Shown piece by piece: positions 39,557 through 49,302 of a stretch of 64,000 nt of DNA. Source of the stretch: Superficieibacter electus. Its GTDB lineage: Bacteria; Pseudomonadota; Gammaproteobacteria; Enterobacterales; Enterobacteriaceae. How positions within the stretch are numbered: position 1 is the first letter of the stretch; every line of letters begins with the position of its first letter. The stretch is taken from the NCBI RefSeq assembly GCF_002915575.1, contig NZ_PQGD01000005.1, positions 243,946 through 307,945 on the forward strand, given 5' to 3'. The notes below the pieces were generated by a model. It was not told the origin of the DNA, made no database searches, and was given only the letters and a program-made list of their open reading frames with translations. The translations under genes and the position numbers were made by a program.

Positions 39557-39579
39557 TTTCCAGCCATTGAGCCAATATT

Positions 39580-39612
39580 GCCGGGTGGCGGCTTCGCCTT
39601 ACCCGGCCTACA
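39580..39612. repeat. REP element
   Basis: GCCGGGTGGCGGCTTCGCCT followed by TACCCGGCCTAC is a canonical enterobacterial REP palindrome downstream of the carbamate kinase gene. Confidence 0.9.
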
Positions 39613-39646
39613 AGATCATCAATATCAGGTAGTTAACCATATCCAC

Positions 39647-39859
39647 AGGCCTGCGCAAGCGCAGCGCCGCCAGGCATTACGTTCACCGGTGTCACATCCG
39701 TAGGTAGGCCTGCGCAAGCGCAGCGCCGCCAGGCATTACGTTCGCCGGGATCACATCCGTACGTAGGCCTGTGCAAGCGCAGCGCCGCCAGGCATTACCT
39801 CCACCGGTATCACATCCGTACGTAGGCCTGTGCAAGCGCAGCGCCGCCAGGCATTACGC
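39647..39859. repeat. Tandem 59-bp repeats, 3.6 copies
   Basis: Copies begin at 39647, 39706, 39765 and 39824, exactly 59 bases apart; the last is cut after about 36 bases. Each begins AGGCCTG(C/T)GCAAGCGCAG, goes on to the palindromic GCCGCCAGGC and ends with CACATCCGTA(C/G)GT. Copies differ by a few substitutions. This is a BIME-like array between the convergent ends of ybcF and purK, following a normal REP. Confidence 0.92.
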
Positions 39860-39868
39860 GTACCCGGC

Positions 39869-40936
39869 TTACGCCAGTTTCCCCTGCGCCCAGGTCAACC
39901 CGCTGGCATACTCCGGGGGGAGCAGCGGCATTAAGGCTTCCAGCGTGGCGCTCAGGCGATCCGTATCGCTGTCGGTCAAATTCAGATGCCCCACTTTACG
40001 GCCCGGACGCACCGCTTTATCGTACCAGTGCAGATGGATCAGCGGTAGTTTCAGCCAGTCGTAGTTGAGGTCGGTGCCGATCAAATTCACCATCACCGAC
40101 GGGTTGTCGATCACCGGCTGTGGCAGCGGCAACCCGGTAATCGCCCGTAAATGTAGCTCAAACTGGCTAATGGAAGCCCCGTTCTGCGTCCAGTGTCCGC
40201 TGTTATGCACCCGTGGAGCCAACTCATTAATCAGCAATCCGCCTGGAGTAATAAAACACTCCATCGCCATCACGCCAACATAATTCAGCTCGTGCAGAAT
40301 AGCGGAAAGCATCGTCTCAGCCTGCGCTTGCTGTTCAGCGTTGGCGCGAGGAAATGCGACGCTGGTACGCAGAATACCGTCCTGATGCAGGTTATGCGTC
40401 AGCGGATAAAATACTGTGGTGCCATCATGCCCACGTGCGCCGACCAGCGACACTTCGCCGCTGAAGTTAATTCCCTGTTCGACGATGCATTCACCATAGC
40501 CGTCGTCCGGTAGCTGCGCTGTCTCTTCTGCGCGTAAGCGCCATTGACCACGGCCATCGTAGCCGCCGACCCGGCGCTTGACGATTGCCAGATCGCCCAG
40601 ACGCGCAAACACCGCAGGCCATTCATCGCGGTTGGCCAGCAACTGCCAGGGCGCGGTAGCCAGACCCAGCTTATCAAACAGCTGTTTTTGCGTCAGGCGG
40701 TCAGCAATAATCGGGAAAACGTCGCGATTCACAAACGCCGGATGTCGCGCCAGCTCGCGGGTGAGGGCGGTCTCCGGCCAGCGTTCAATTTCAGCGGTAA
40801 TTACGCTTTGTGCAAACGGCACCGCTTCCGGTTCGGCGTCCAGCCCCACTGGCCAGACGGGGATGCCCAGCGGTTCACCGGCCTGACGCAGCATGCGTCC
40901 TAACTGACCATTGCCCAGCACGCATACCTGCTTCAT
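39869..40936 (-). CDS. purK: N5-carboxyaminoimidazole ribonucleotide synthase PurK
   Basis: A 355-residue ATP-grasp enzyme making N5-CAIR from AIR, bicarbonate and ATP. Seen: [31 protein letters not shown] (ATP loop), [13 protein letters not shown]. Overlaps the purE end by four bases; purEK operon. Normal length (355). Confidence 0.98.
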   Translation of the reverse strand: MKQVCVLGNGQLGRMLRQAGEPLGIPVWPVGLDAEPEAVPFAQSVITAEIERWPETALTRELARHPAFVNRDVFPIIADRLTQKQLFDKLGLATAPWQLLANRDEWPAVFARLGDLAIVKRRVGGYDGRGQWRLRAEETAQLPDDGYGECIVEQGINFSGEVSLVGARGHDGTTVFYPLTHNLHQDGILRTSVAFPRANAEQQAQAETMLSAILHELNYVGVMAMECFITPGGLLINELAPRVHNSGHWTQNGASISQFELHLRAITGLPLPQPVIDNPSVMVNLIGTDLNYDWLKLPLIHLHWYDKAVRPGRKVGHLNLTDSDTDRLSATLEALMPLLPPEYASGLTWAQGKLA

Positions 40937-41442
40937 ACCGCACCCCGCGGGTCCGGGTTATCCAGTACCTCGTCAGTCTGTGCTTTGCGCCACTGGGCTA
41001 ACCGCTGATGCAGCTCAGCGTCATGCTGCGCCAGAATTTGTGCCGCCAGCAGCGCGGCATTCGCCGCACCGGCGTTACCAATTGCCAGCGTACCGACCGG
41101 AATCCCGCGCGGCATCTGCACGATAGAATAAAGACTGTCAATGCCGCTTAACGCCGCACTTTGCACCGGCACGCCAAGCACAGGGACCAGCGTTTTAGCC
41201 GCGATCATCCCCGGCAGATGCGCCGCGCCGCCCGCACCTGCAATAATCACCTGATAGCCATTCGCCTCCGCGCCTTCGGCGAAGCTAAACAGTTTGTCGG
41301 GCGTGCGATGAGCGGAGACAACTTCGACATGGTGTGGAACGTTCAGGGAATCAAAAATTTCGGCGGCGAACTGCATGGTAGCCCAGTCGCTTTTGGACCC
41401 CATCACGATGGCGACACGCGCCGGGTTATTGCGGGAAGACAT
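40933..41442 (-). CDS. purE: N5-CAIR mutase PurE
   Basis: A 169-residue class I PurE ([37 protein letters not shown]). Converts N5-CAIR to CAIR in purine synthesis. The start at 41442 gives exactly the E. coli N-terminus [10 protein letters not shown] and length; the frame is open further upstream into the promoter. Its operator is at 41515-41530. Confidence 0.98.
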   Translation of the reverse strand: MSSRNNPARVAIVMGSKSDWATMQFAAEIFDSLNVPHHVEVVSAHRTPDKLFSFAEGAEANGYQVIIAGAGGAAHLPGMIAAKTLVPVLGVPVQSAALSGIDSLYSIVQMPRGIPVGTLAIGNAGAANAALLAAQILAQHDAELHQRLAQWRKAQTDEVLDNPDPRGAV

Positions 41443-41514
41443 GCGTCTGAAAACTCCTGTGGGTGTGCTGCACACGACTGCTAAGACCATCAAGAATACC
41501 ATGGAAAAACGGCA

Positions 41515-41530
41515 AGGAAAACGGTTGCGT
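41515..41530 (-). promoter_or_regulatory. PurR operator of purEK
   Basis: On the minus strand this reads ACGCAACCGTTTTCCT, the same as the purEK operator I recall from E. coli, and 13 of 16 bases of the PurR consensus ACGCAAACGTTTGCGT. It lies about 75 bases upstream of purE, in the promoter region. Confidence 0.88.
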
Positions 41531-41562
41531 GGACGAGAAAGCGCGCCAGGAAGGGGAGAATA

Positions 41563-42285
41563 TCAGAATGGAAAATAAATCAGTTGCACATCATCGGGCG
41601 TTACCCGAACCAGCGAACCTTCGTTATGCCAGGCTCCTAATACCACGCGAAACGCAGGCTCCTCATTGGCAGTAAGCGCATGCACGGCGGGGCGGTGAGT
41701 GTGACCGTGGATCAGCCACTGGACACGATGTTTTTCCATAACGTTGACCACCGCCTGCGGATTCACATCCATAATTTCAAGCGATTTAGTGCTATTTGCT
41801 GCCTTGCTGTTGGCGCGCATTTTCGCTGCGATCTTCTGGCGTACGAACAGAGGCAATGCCAGAAACAGTTTTTGTAGCCATGGCTGGTGAACCTTTGCCC
41901 GAAATGCCAGATAGCCAGTATCATCGGTACACAGCGTATCACCGTGCATAATCAGCACCTTGCGACCATACAGGTTGAGGACTTCTTCTTCCGCCAGCAG
42001 AACCATGCCGCTTTCACGGGCGAAGCGTTTGCCAAGTAAAAAATCGCGATTGCCGTGAATGAAGTAGCAGGGCACGCCAGAATCCACCAGAGATTTTATG
42101 GCGGTAGCGATGTTACGATGCAGCGGAACAGGATCGTCATCGCCAATCCAGGCTTCGAACAAATCGCCCAGGATATAGAGCGCATCGGCCTCACGCCCTT
42201 CAGCGGCTAAAAAACGCAGAAAACCGGCGGTGATCGCCGGTTCTTCAGTAGACAAATGCAGATCTGCGATAAAGAGTGTCGCCAC
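41563..42285 (-). CDS. lpxH: UDP-2,3-diacylglucosamine diphosphatase LpxH
   Basis: A 240-residue calcineurin-like phosphoesterase of lipid A synthesis, hydrolysing UDP-2,3-diacylglucosamine to lipid X. Metal-site motifs: [39 protein letters not shown] and IHGHTHRP. Three bases after ppiB on the same strand; co-transcription is likely. Confidence 0.97.
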   Translation of the reverse strand: MATLFIADLHLSTEEPAITAGFLRFLAAEGREADALYILGDLFEAWIGDDDPVPLHRNIATAIKSLVDSGVPCYFIHGNRDFLLGKRFARESGMVLLAEEEVLNLYGRKVLIMHGDTLCTDDTGYLAFRAKVHQPWLQKLFLALPLFVRQKIAAKMRANSKAANSTKSLEIMDVNPQAVVNVMEKHRVQWLIHGHTHRPAVHALTANEEPAFRVVLGAWHNEGSLVRVTPDDVQLIYFPF

Positions 42286-42288
42286 TAA

Positions 42289-42783
42289 TTACTCGCTAAC
42301 GTCCACGCTTTCGATAACCACGTCTTCTTTCGGTACGTCCTGGTGCATGCCGCTACGACCGGTAGAAACGCCTTTGATTTTATCAACCACGTCCAGGCCT
42401 TCAACGACTTCGGCAAACACGCAGTAGCCCCAGCCTTGCAGGCTCTCGCCGGAGAAGTTCAGGAAGTCGTTATCCGCGACGTTGATGAAGAACTGTGCGG
42501 TAGCGGAGTGCGGAGCCTGAGTACGCGCCATGGCCAGCGTGCCACGGGTGTTTTTCAGGCCGTTATTGGCTTCGTTTTTGATAGCTTCTTTGGTCTCTTT
42601 CTGACGCATGCCAGGTTCAAAACCGCCGCCCTGAATCATAAAGCCGTTGATCACACGGTGAAAAATAGTGTTGTTATAGAAACCTTCGCGGCAGTAGTCC
42701 AGGAAGTTTTTAACTGTTTCAGGCGCTTTATCATCAAAGGTTTTGATTACGATATCGCCGTGATTAGTGTGGAATGTAACCAT
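42289..42783 (-). CDS. ppiB: Cytoplasmic peptidyl-prolyl cis-trans isomerase B PpiB
   Basis: A 164-residue cyclophilin without a signal peptide. Core motifs [34 protein letters not shown] and [11 protein letters not shown] are intact. It speeds proline isomerisation in the cytoplasm. Divergent from cysS across a 176-base gap. Confidence 0.98.
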   Translation of the reverse strand: MVTFHTNHGDIVIKTFDDKAPETVKNFLDYCREGFYNNTIFHRVINGFMIQGGGFEPGMRQKETKEAIKNEANNGLKNTRGTLAMARTQAPHSATAQFFINVADNDFLNFSGESLQGWGYCVFAEVVEGLDVVDKIKGVSTGRSGMHQDVPKEDVVIESVDVSE

Positions 42784-42959
42784 TTTTGCATCCTGTTCCG
42801 TTATAGTGGTGCGTTGACCCGACAGCGGGCCACAGCCAGAGGCATGTTATAGCATAAGCGAGAGGTTCGATCATCCCGCAAAGTGTGCTGCTTCATGGCT
42901 AAATTATAGGTATTATACGGTCTTTACGATCCACACACGTCTACTACATGGAATCATCG

Positions 42960-44345
42960 ATGTTAAAAATTTTTAATACTCTGACGCGCCAAAAAGAGGA
43001 ATTTAAACCTATTCATGCCGGGGAAGTGGGCATGTACGTGTGTGGTATCACCGTTTACGATCTGTGTCATATCGGGCATGGCCGCACGTTTGTCGCGTTT
43101 GACGTCGTGGCTCGTTACCTGCGCTTTTTGGGTTATACGCTGAAATACGTGCGTAACATCACCGATATCGACGACAAAATCATCAAGCGTGCAAACGAGA
43201 ATGGGGAAAGTTTTGTTGCGCTGGTCGATCGCATGGTGAAAGAGATGCACACCGATTTCGACGCGCTGAACATCCTGCGTCCGGACAGCGAGCCGCGAGC
43301 GACTCAGCATATTCCTGAAATCATTGAGATTGTCGAGCGCCTGATCCAGCGCGGCCACGCTTACGTAGCGGATAACGGTGACGTGATGTTCTCAGTCGAA
43401 ACCGACGCAGATTACGGCAAGCTGTCGCGTCAGGATCTGGATCAGCTTCAGGCTGGTGCGCGCGTTGAAATCGCGGACGTAAAGCGCAATCCGATGGACT
43501 TCGTGCTGTGGAAAATGTCTAAGCCGGACGAGCCGAGCTGGAACTCGCCGTGGGGTGAAGGACGCCCGGGCTGGCATATTGAATGCTCGGCGATGAATTG
43601 CAAGCAACTGGGGTCGCATTTTGATATTCACGGCGGCGGCTCGGATCTGATGTTCCCGCACCATGAAAACGAAATTGCCCAGTCTACCTGCGCCCACGAC
43701 GGGGAATACGTCAATTACTGGATGCACTCCGGCATGGTGATGGTCGATCGCGAGAAGATGTCTAAATCGCTGGGCAACTTCTTTACCGTGCGTGACGTGC
43801 TGAAGTATTACGACGCCGAAACCGTGCGTTACTTTCTGATGTCTGGTCATTACCGTAGCCAGCTGAATTACAGCGAAGAGAATCTCAAACAGGCGCGCTC
43901 GGCGCTGGAGCGCCTGTATACCGCGCTGCGCGGAACGGACGCATCGGTTGCCGCTGCGGGCGGCGAGGCGTTTGAAGCGCGCTTTGTTGAGGCGATGAAC
44001 GACGACTTCAACACGCCGGAAGCTTATTCAGTGCTGTTTGATATGGCGCGTGATGTTAACCGCCTGAAAACGGAAGATGCGCAGGCGGCTAACGCGCTGG
44101 CCGCTCATCTGCGTAAGCTCTCTGCCGTGCTGGGCCTGCTTGAGCAGGACCCGGATGCGTTCCTGAAAAGTGGCGCACAGGCCGACGACGGCGAAGTGGC
44201 AGAGATTGAAGCGCTCATTCAACAGCGTCTCGACGCCCGCAAAGCGAAAGACTGGGCAGCGGCTGATGCGGCGCGCGATCGCCTGAATGAAATGGGCATC
44301 GTGCTGGAAGATGGCCCGCAGGGAACCACCTGGCGTCGCAAGTAA
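42960..44345 (+). CDS. cysS: Cysteinyl-tRNA synthetase CysS
   Basis: A 461-residue class I synthetase with HIGH motif (CHIGHGRT), KMSKSLGN, zinc-site residues (CGITVYD Cys, CSAMNC, HHENE). The start at 42960 gives the E. coli length of 461; a Met four codons upstream is in frame but not needed. Strong GC hairpin follows at 44351-44386. Confidence 0.99.
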   Translation: MLKIFNTLTRQKEEFKPIHAGEVGMYVCGITVYDLCHIGHGRTFVAFDVVARYLRFLGYTLKYVRNITDIDDKIIKRANENGESFVALVDRMVKEMHTDFDALNILRPDSEPRATQHIPEIIEIVERLIQRGHAYVADNGDVMFSVETDADYGKLSRQDLDQLQAGARVEIADVKRNPMDFVLWKMSKPDEPSWNSPWGEGRPGWHIECSAMNCKQLGSHFDIHGGGSDLMFPHHENEIAQSTCAHDGEYVNYWMHSGMVMVDREKMSKSLGNFFTVRDVLKYYDAETVRYFLMSGHYRSQLNYSEENLKQARSALERLYTALRGTDASVAAAGGEAFEARFVEAMNDDFNTPEAYSVLFDMARDVNRLKTEDAQAANALAAHLRKLSAVLGLLEQDPDAFLKSGAQADDGEVAEIEALIQQRLDARKAKDWAAADAARDRLNEMGIVLEDGPQGTTWRRK

Positions 44346-44350
44346 TCTCT

Positions 44351-44386
44351 GGCGCCGCGCCGCTTTGCCCGGCGGCGCGGCGCTTG
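44351..44386 (+). terminator. GC-rich hairpin after cysS
   Basis: GGCGCCGCGCCG pairs with CGGCGGCGCGGCGC on both sides of a short CTTTGCC loop. No T run; it may protect the cysS mRNA 3' end rather than terminate. Confidence 0.5.
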
Positions 44387-44434
44387 TGCGGGCCTGAGGG
44401 TTAACCGCAACCGATTGATGTATCTGTAATTTTC

Positions 44435-44464
44435 AGGTCGGGTAAGGCGAAGCCGCCGCCCGGC
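44435..44464. repeat. REP element
   Basis: AGGTCGGGTAAGGCGAAGCC, continuing GCCGCCCGGC, is a REP in the reverse orientation between cysS and ybcI. Confidence 0.85.
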
Positions 44465-44507
44465 AGGTTACGCTGAAATGGTGCAAATTGCTCACCCGCT
44501 ATTCCTT

Positions 44508-45041
44508 TTAATGGCGTAAATTTTTCCTGAGAAGTAACCCCACGGCGATGAAAAAAACGCCTGGCAGCCATACCCACAGCAGTTCTGACACGATCACCTG
44601 ATGGCCGTATGGTGTGGTATAGCGTGACAGTGCGAATGGCGCGACCTTAATCACCTGCCATGGGGCGAAGAAGCGTTCATCGGACCACGGCCACAGCCAG
44701 CCGACGCCTTTACCGCCGGTGGTTATTGAATCCAGCAGGCTGTGTGATAGCAGTGATACCGTGAGAAACAGCCAGCAGCGGACCAGCCCGGCCTTAAACC
44801 AGCGTCGTCCTGCCAGCACGCACAGCAGCGGTACCACAACGGCAAAAAGCAGCGAGTGGGTAAACCCGCGGTGACCAAACACATTGCCGTAGGCAACACC
44901 GAAGTGAAAAGATAAAACGTCAGCGTCCGGCAGCATGGCCAGCACTACCCCTGCGAGCAGCAGACGCGGCGGAATAACGCGTAACCCCAGCCCAGCGCCC
45001 AGGCACAGAGGAACAGCGGCATGAGTGATAACGGTTGGCAT
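44508..45041 (-). CDS. ybcI: YdjM/YbcI-family inner-membrane metal-dependent hydrolase-like protein
   Basis: A 177-residue membrane protein of the LexA-regulated YdjM / DUF457 family (PTVITHAAVPLCLGAGLG, LPDADVLSFHFG, GHRGFTHSLLF). Five helices are visible. The His/Asp set (H, D-A-D, H-R-G, H-S) resembles a metal site; the function is unknown. The start at 45041 matches E. coli YbcI. Confidence 0.92.
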   Translation of the reverse strand: MPTVITHAAVPLCLGAGLGLRVIPPRLLLAGVVLAMLPDADVLSFHFGVAYGNVFGHRGFTHSLLFAVVVPLLCVLAGRRWFKAGLVRCWLFLTVSLLSHSLLDSITTGGKGVGWLWPWSDERFFAPWQVIKVAPFALSRYTTPYGHQVIVSELLWVWLPGVFFIAVGLLLRKNLRH

Positions 45042-45129
45042 AGACGTGTATCCAGAAACCCACATCTGGCCGTTATACGTGGCGTTAAACCGGATGTACA
45101 GGTCCGATTCCGGGCATTATCCTGAAATC

Positions 45130-46146
45130 TCAGGCCGACTCACGCACCACCAGTTGTCCGGAGAGCGTGACGCGCTGATTGAGCAGTTCCGGCTCGTTGA
45201 TTTTGCGGATTATCAGCGTCGCGGCCTGGCGACCGGACTCTTCACTGGCAGAAGAAACATAGGTAAACGACGGTGAGGTGAGGTTCACGTGCAGCATATC
45301 CTCAAACCCCAGCAGCGCTACCTGCTGGGTAAGAAATACATCTTTACCCACCGTGCGTCCCACCTGATGAATACCGTTGATACAGCCGATGATGGCATCC
45401 GGGGAATGGCACAGCAGGGCGGTAATAGTGTTGTTGTTTTCCAGTAGATGGCGTGTGGCATTGCTGACGGCCCGGGTATCTTCGCTACAGGAAGCAATCG
45501 CCTCATCACGCCAGACCATCCCACTTTGCGTTAACGCGCTGCGAAAGCCTGACAGCCGCTGCTGGCGAATAAGATCGTTTTCTTTGCCGCCAACGTAGGC
45601 AATACTGCGATGCCCGCGCTCAATCAGATAGCGTGTGGCGAGAGTCGCCGCCTGACGATTATCGCGCATAACCAGGTTACATTCTTCATCAATCAGCGAT
45701 TGCGATACCACCACCAGCGGCAGCGGACAATGACGGATTTGCGTGGGGAGTTTCGCTGAAGTGGTCTCTGAGGAAAGGTAAATAACGCCCGCCACGCCCT
45801 GTTGTTTAAACGAGAGCAAACAACGTTCCAGGTGCTCGCCTTCGTTGAGGGGCTGGCCGAGAAACACCATAAACCCTTGCTTTTCCAGTTCCTGCACGAT
45901 GCTCGCCATCACTTTGATTGAATAGCTGTCGCTGAAGTCGCGCAAAATAAGGCCGATCAGATTGGAGCGATTTGCACGCAGGTTGGCTGCCGCCACGTTG
46001 TGCACGTAGCCCAGTTTCTCAATGGCAACGTGCACCTTTTCAATCGTCGCGCTGGATATTTTCCCTTTCTGACGCAGCACCAGCGAAACGGTAGAAACAG
46101 AAACGCCCGCTTCTCGTGCAACATCAATAATACTGACCTTCTTCAA
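45130..46146 (-). CDS. LacI/MalI-type transcriptional regulator
   Basis: A 338-residue LacI-family regulator, closest in wording to MalI: N-terminal HTH (VSIIDVAREAGVSVSTVSLVL), hinge helix (AAANLRANRSNLIGLILRD) and a sugar-binding domain. It sits 64 bases after a PTS permease gene on the same strand and probably represses it through the palindrome at 47775-47790. The inducer is unknown. This pair is absent at the same place in E. coli K-12. Confidence 0.9.
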   Translation of the reverse strand: MKKVSIIDVAREAGVSVSTVSLVLRQKGKISSATIEKVHVAIEKLGYVHNVAAANLRANRSNLIGLILRDFSDSYSIKVMASIVQELEKQGFMVFLGQPLNEGEHLERCLLSFKQQGVAGVIYLSSETTSAKLPTQIRHCPLPLVVVSQSLIDEECNLVMRDNRQAATLATRYLIERGHRSIAYVGGKENDLIRQQRLSGFRSALTQSGMVWRDEAIASCSEDTRAVSNATRHLLENNNTITALLCHSPDAIIGCINGIHQVGRTVGKDVFLTQQVALLGFEDMLHVNLTSPSFTYVSSASEESGRQAATLIIRKINEPELLNQRVTLSGQLVVRESA

Positions 46147-46210
46147 GTCTGCTCCCTGAAATCAGACAACGTTGCTCGCCCCCGAGAGGACTCAGGAGGC
46201 GAGGCTATCA

Positions 46211-47710
46211 TTATTTACCCAGCATTGACGACATCGTTTGTGCGATAAACTGCGCACGGGCACCAAAAATGATCTGTACGCCCTTATCACCAACGTACAC
46301 CACGCCGCGCGCGCCAACTCCGTTAAGCCCGTCTTTATCGACCTCGTCTCCTTTGGCAACTTCCAGCCGCAGACGGGTAATACAGGCCCCGACGGAGGTA
46401 ATATTATGCGCACCACCAATCAGATCGATAATCTCGCCAGCCAGCTCTTCATCGGATTTTGCACTGGCGTCAGCGGTCACTTCCGTGCGCCCCGGCGTTT
46501 TAACATCAAAACGGCGGATCACAAAGCGGAAGGTGAAGTAATAGATCAGCGCCATTGGTACCCCAACGATAATTGCATTGAGGAAGTTGGTCTGATAGCC
46601 GTTAAACGATGGCAGTATACCAAACGAAATGTAGTCAATAAGCCCGGCGGAGAACGATTTGGCGATATGTGCATGGAGCAAATACATACACATATACGAC
46701 AGACCGGCCATGATGGCATTGAATACATACAGTACGGGTGCCACGAAGATAAAGGTAAATTCTACCGGCTCGGTGATGCCGGTCAAAAAGCAGGTTAAGC
46801 CCGCTGAAAAAAGAATACCGGCGGCAATTTTTTTGTTACGGGTATGCGCTTCCTGATACATCGCCAGACAGGCGGCGGGCAGAGCAAACAGCATCAGCGG
46901 GAACTCACCCTGCATGAATTTACCGGCATTCTGGTAGCTATCGCTGCTGAAAGATTTCACGCCTTCTTCCAGCATTTTAAACCAGATAGACTGATCGCCG
47001 TGGATCACCTGACCGGCCTGGGTGGTGTAATCGCCGAAGGAATACCAGAACGATGGATACCAGATATGGTGCAGGCCGAGCGGAATTAATGCGCGCTCCA
47101 CGAGACCAAAAATAAACGTCGATGCCGCCTGGTTGTCGCCGTTGACCACCACAGAAAGCGCATCAATGCCCGCCTGAATATGCTGCCAGACATACGGCAG
47201 CAGCAGGCCCATGATAAACGACAAAAATGCGGTGGCGATGGCGACGAAACGCTTGCCGGAGAAGAAACCGAGGAACTCCGGCAACTGCATGGTGTGAAAT
47301 TTGTTGTAGCACCATGCCGCCAGAATCCCGCAGATCAGCCCGCCGAAAACGCCCATTTGCAGCGTCGGAATGCCAACCACCATCGCGTACTTACCGCCCT
47401 GCGACGCCATTTCTGGCGTGATGGACAGCATGGTACTGATAGTAATGTTAGTGACAAAAACCGAGACCGCCGCTGACAGCGCCGCGATCCCTGACTCTGA
47501 GGCCAGTCCGACCGCCGAGCCAATAGCAAACAGCATTGGCAGGTTATCAAAAATAACCCCACCGGCGTTCATCATTAGCGGCAAATGAAACTTGTCTCCG
47601 AACGCCAGTAATAAACCAGCTGCCGGAAGCAGTGAAATTGGCAGCATTAACGCGCGACCAATCATGGATAGCTTTGAAAGCGATTTTACAAACCCTGATA
47701 TCAGACTCAT
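46211..47710 (-). CDS. Glucose-family PTS permease, fused IIC-IIB
   Basis: A 499-residue PTS protein. IIC spans residues 1-390 with about ten helices and the substrate loop GITEPVEFTFIFVAP. IIB occupies the C-terminal 80 residues, with the phosphorylated Cys at about 443 (SVGACITRLRLEV). No IIA domain is present, so phosphate must come from Crr (IIA-Glc) or another IIA. MalX-like maltose/glucose or alpha-glucoside specificity is plausible from the MalI-type partner. The start at 47710 follows GGGGGAAG; the upstream ATG is less well placed. Confidence 0.92.
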   Translation of the reverse strand: MSLISGFVKSLSKLSMIGRALMLPISLLPAAGLLLAFGDKFHLPLMMNAGGVIFDNLPMLFAIGSAVGLASESGIAALSAAVSVFVTNITISTMLSITPEMASQGGKYAMVVGIPTLQMGVFGGLICGILAAWCYNKFHTMQLPEFLGFFSGKRFVAIATAFLSFIMGLLLPYVWQHIQAGIDALSVVVNGDNQAASTFIFGLVERALIPLGLHHIWYPSFWYSFGDYTTQAGQVIHGDQSIWFKMLEEGVKSFSSDSYQNAGKFMQGEFPLMLFALPAACLAMYQEAHTRNKKIAAGILFSAGLTCFLTGITEPVEFTFIFVAPVLYVFNAIMAGLSYMCMYLLHAHIAKSFSAGLIDYISFGILPSFNGYQTNFLNAIIVGVPMALIYYFTFRFVIRRFDVKTPGRTEVTADASAKSDEELAGEIIDLIGGAHNITSVGACITRLRLEVAKGDEVDKDGLNGVGARGVVYVGDKGVQIIFGARAQFIAQTMSSMLGK

Positions 47711-47774
47711 GCTGACTTCCCCCGATGTTGGCACAATGCGCGCCCAATCTTTTTTTATGTGAGTGTAACGTTTT

Positions 47775-47790
47775 AGTAGAACGTTCTACT
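47775..47790 (-). promoter_or_regulatory. Operator for the MalI-type regulator
   Basis: AGTAGAACGTTCTACT is a perfect 16-base palindrome with the central CG of LacI-family sites, 65 bases upstream of the PTS gene. It resembles MalI sites (arms around AACGTT). Confidence 0.78.
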
Positions 47791-47877
47791 TATCGTGTGA
47801 GATCGCATGGAAACTGGCAACTGAAATTTCATTGCCAGTCAGAGGAAATGTGAATTCTTTGAAGTTGATCAGATAAT

Positions 47878-47899
47878 AAGCCCTTATACGTCAGGGCTT
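47878..47899 (-). terminator. Terminator of folD-ybcJ
   Basis: AAGCCCT (47878-47884) pairs with AGGGCTT (47893-47899); on the minus strand a T-rich TTATTATC follows. It lies just beyond the ybcJ stop. Confidence 0.65.
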
Positions 47900-47911
47900 T
47901 TAAGGAAAGGT

Positions 47912-48124
47912 TTATGCGATGACGGTAACTTCTTGTCCGTCAAAGGCGACGGTTTGGCCAGCGACGATTTTGCAACGCTTGCGGGTTTCAACCGCGCCAT
48001 CGACGGTCACTAAACCGTCTGCAATCACGATTTTTGCCTGCGCACCGCTTTCGCTCCAGCCTTCCAGCTTGAGCAGATCGCACAGCTCAACGTGCGGATG
48101 TTTCCCTAATGAAAATGTAGCCAT
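47912..48124 (-). CDS. ybcJ: S4-like RNA-binding protein YbcJ
   Basis: A 70-residue S4-domain protein (HVELCDLLKLEGWSESGAQA, DGAVETRKRCKIVAGQTV). Probably binds structured RNA. The start at 48124 gives the E. coli N-terminus MATFSLGKHPH and the same length. It starts one base after the folD stop, so the two are one operon. Confidence 0.94.
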   Translation of the reverse strand: MATFSLGKHPHVELCDLLKLEGWSESGAQAKIVIADGLVTVDGAVETRKRCKIVAGQTVAFDGQEVTVIA

Positions 48125-48125
48125 C

Positions 48126-48992
48126 TTACGCGCCCTCCACGTCGTGATACTCTTCACATGCCTGTAAGGTATTTTCAATCAGCGTGGCAACGGTCATCGG
48201 ACCTACGCCACCCGGAACCGGGGTAATAAACGATGCGCGTTCGGCGGCGTCTTCATACACCACATCACCCACCACTTTGCCACTCTCCAGACGGTTAATA
48301 CCGACATCAATAACGATAGCGCCTTTTTTGATCCACTCGCCGGGAATAAAACCGGGTTTGCCGACGGCGACAATCAGCAGATCGGCATGTTCAACATGGT
48401 GGCGTAAATTGCGGGTGAAACGATGCGTCACCGTGGTGGTGCAGCCCGCCAGCAGCAGTTCCATACTCATAGGGCGGCCCACGATATTCGACGCGCCAAT
48501 TACCACCGCATTCAGACCATAGGTATCAATGTTATAACGCTCCAGCAGCGTGACAATGCCGCGCGGCGTGCAGGGGCGCAGACGCGGCGCGCGCTGGCAC
48601 AGGCGACCGACGTTATAAGGATGAAATCCATCCACGTCTTTATCCGGACGAATGCGTTCCAGCACTTTTACATTATCAATACCGGCAGGCAACGGAAGCT
48701 GGACCAGAATGCCGTCAATGGCGATGTCGTCGTTCAGTTTGTCAATAAGCTCCAGCAGCTCGGCTTCACTGGTGGTGGCAGGGAGATCGTAAGAGCGGGA
48801 AATAAAGCCGACCTCCTCACACGCTTTGCGTTTACTGCCAACATAAATCTGTGATGCCGGGTTACTGCCGACCAGCACCACGGCCAGCCCAGGTGCCCGT
48901 TTGCCTGCCGCCACGCGGGCCTTTACTTTTTCCGCGACCTCAGAGCGTACCTGCTGCGCAATCGTTTTACCGTCAATAATCTTTGCTGCCAT
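48126..48992 (-). CDS. folD: Bifunctional methylenetetrahydrofolate dehydrogenase/cyclohydrolase FolD
   Basis: A 288-residue enzyme: catalytic Lys in [13 protein letters not shown], the [11 protein letters not shown] loop, [22 protein letters not shown] and [14 protein letters not shown]. Makes 10-formyl-THF in one-carbon metabolism. The start at 48992 (MAAKIIDGK) matches E. coli; eight extra upstream codons are probably not translated. Confidence 0.98.
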   Translation of the reverse strand: MAAKIIDGKTIAQQVRSEVAEKVKARVAAGKRAPGLAVVLVGSNPASQIYVGSKRKACEEVGFISRSYDLPATTSEAELLELIDKLNDDIAIDGILVQLPLPAGIDNVKVLERIRPDKDVDGFHPYNVGRLCQRAPRLRPCTPRGIVTLLERYNIDTYGLNAVVIGASNIVGRPMSMELLLAGCTTTVTHRFTRNLRHHVEHADLLIVAVGKPGFIPGEWIKKGAIVIDVGINRLESGKVVGDVVYEDAAERASFITPVPGGVGPMTVATLIENTLQACEEYHDVEGA

Positions 48993-49139
48993 CAGAGAGA
49001 GGATTCCATCTGTCACAATACATAAGGGGGATGGTTATATTTTGTCAGAAGCAGGGCGTGCTGTCAGTCTTCGTTTTTGATATTCGTCACTTTTTACCGG
49101 GCAGGGCGCTTATTTACCGAGCATCCGGTTGCAAAGCCA

Positions 49140-49167
49140 TTGACTCAGCAGGCGTTGACCGTATAAT
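49140..49167 (+). promoter_or_regulatory. argU promoter
   Basis: TTGACT (49140-49145) and a perfect TATAAT (49162-49167) are 16 bases apart, 43 bases before the tRNA. Confidence 0.8.
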
Positions 49168-49210
49168 TCCACGCGTTTCACCTCACCGCAAAGCCATTGC
49201 GCTTTTCAGT

Positions 49211-49287
49211 GCGCCCTTAGCTCAGTTGGATAGAGCAACGGCCTTCTAAGTCGTGGGTCACAGGTTCGAATCCTGTAGGGCGTACCA
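49211..49287 (+). tRNA. argU: tRNA-Arg (TCT)
   Basis: A 77-base tRNA with encoded CCA and anticodon TCT at 49245-49247; all four arms fold. Reads AGA codons. It lies between folD and a leftward integrase gene, the normal argU place and a common phage attachment site. Two pairs are G-U: position 1 with 72 in the acceptor and one in the anticodon stem (ACGGC with GTCGT). The 3' part differs from the E. coli argU I remember, as if replaced by phage DNA. Confidence 0.96.
49245..49287. other. Likely prophage attachment site (attL side)
   Basis: The integrase gene ends 16 bases beyond the tRNA, so the 3' half of argU is the probable core of the attachment site. The matching copy at the other prophage end should lie beyond this window; the exact core length cannot be told from one side. 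Confidence 0.6.
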
Positions 49288-49302
49288 TTTAAAATCAGCA
49301 AG

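Noticed and set aside
39647-39859. CRISPR array
   Set aside because: The 59-base units are contiguous and nearly identical over their full length; there are no unique spacers and no cas genes.
43392-43850. 152-codon frame antisense to cysS
   Set aside because: Shadow of a highly conserved synthetase gene; His-rich, motif-free.
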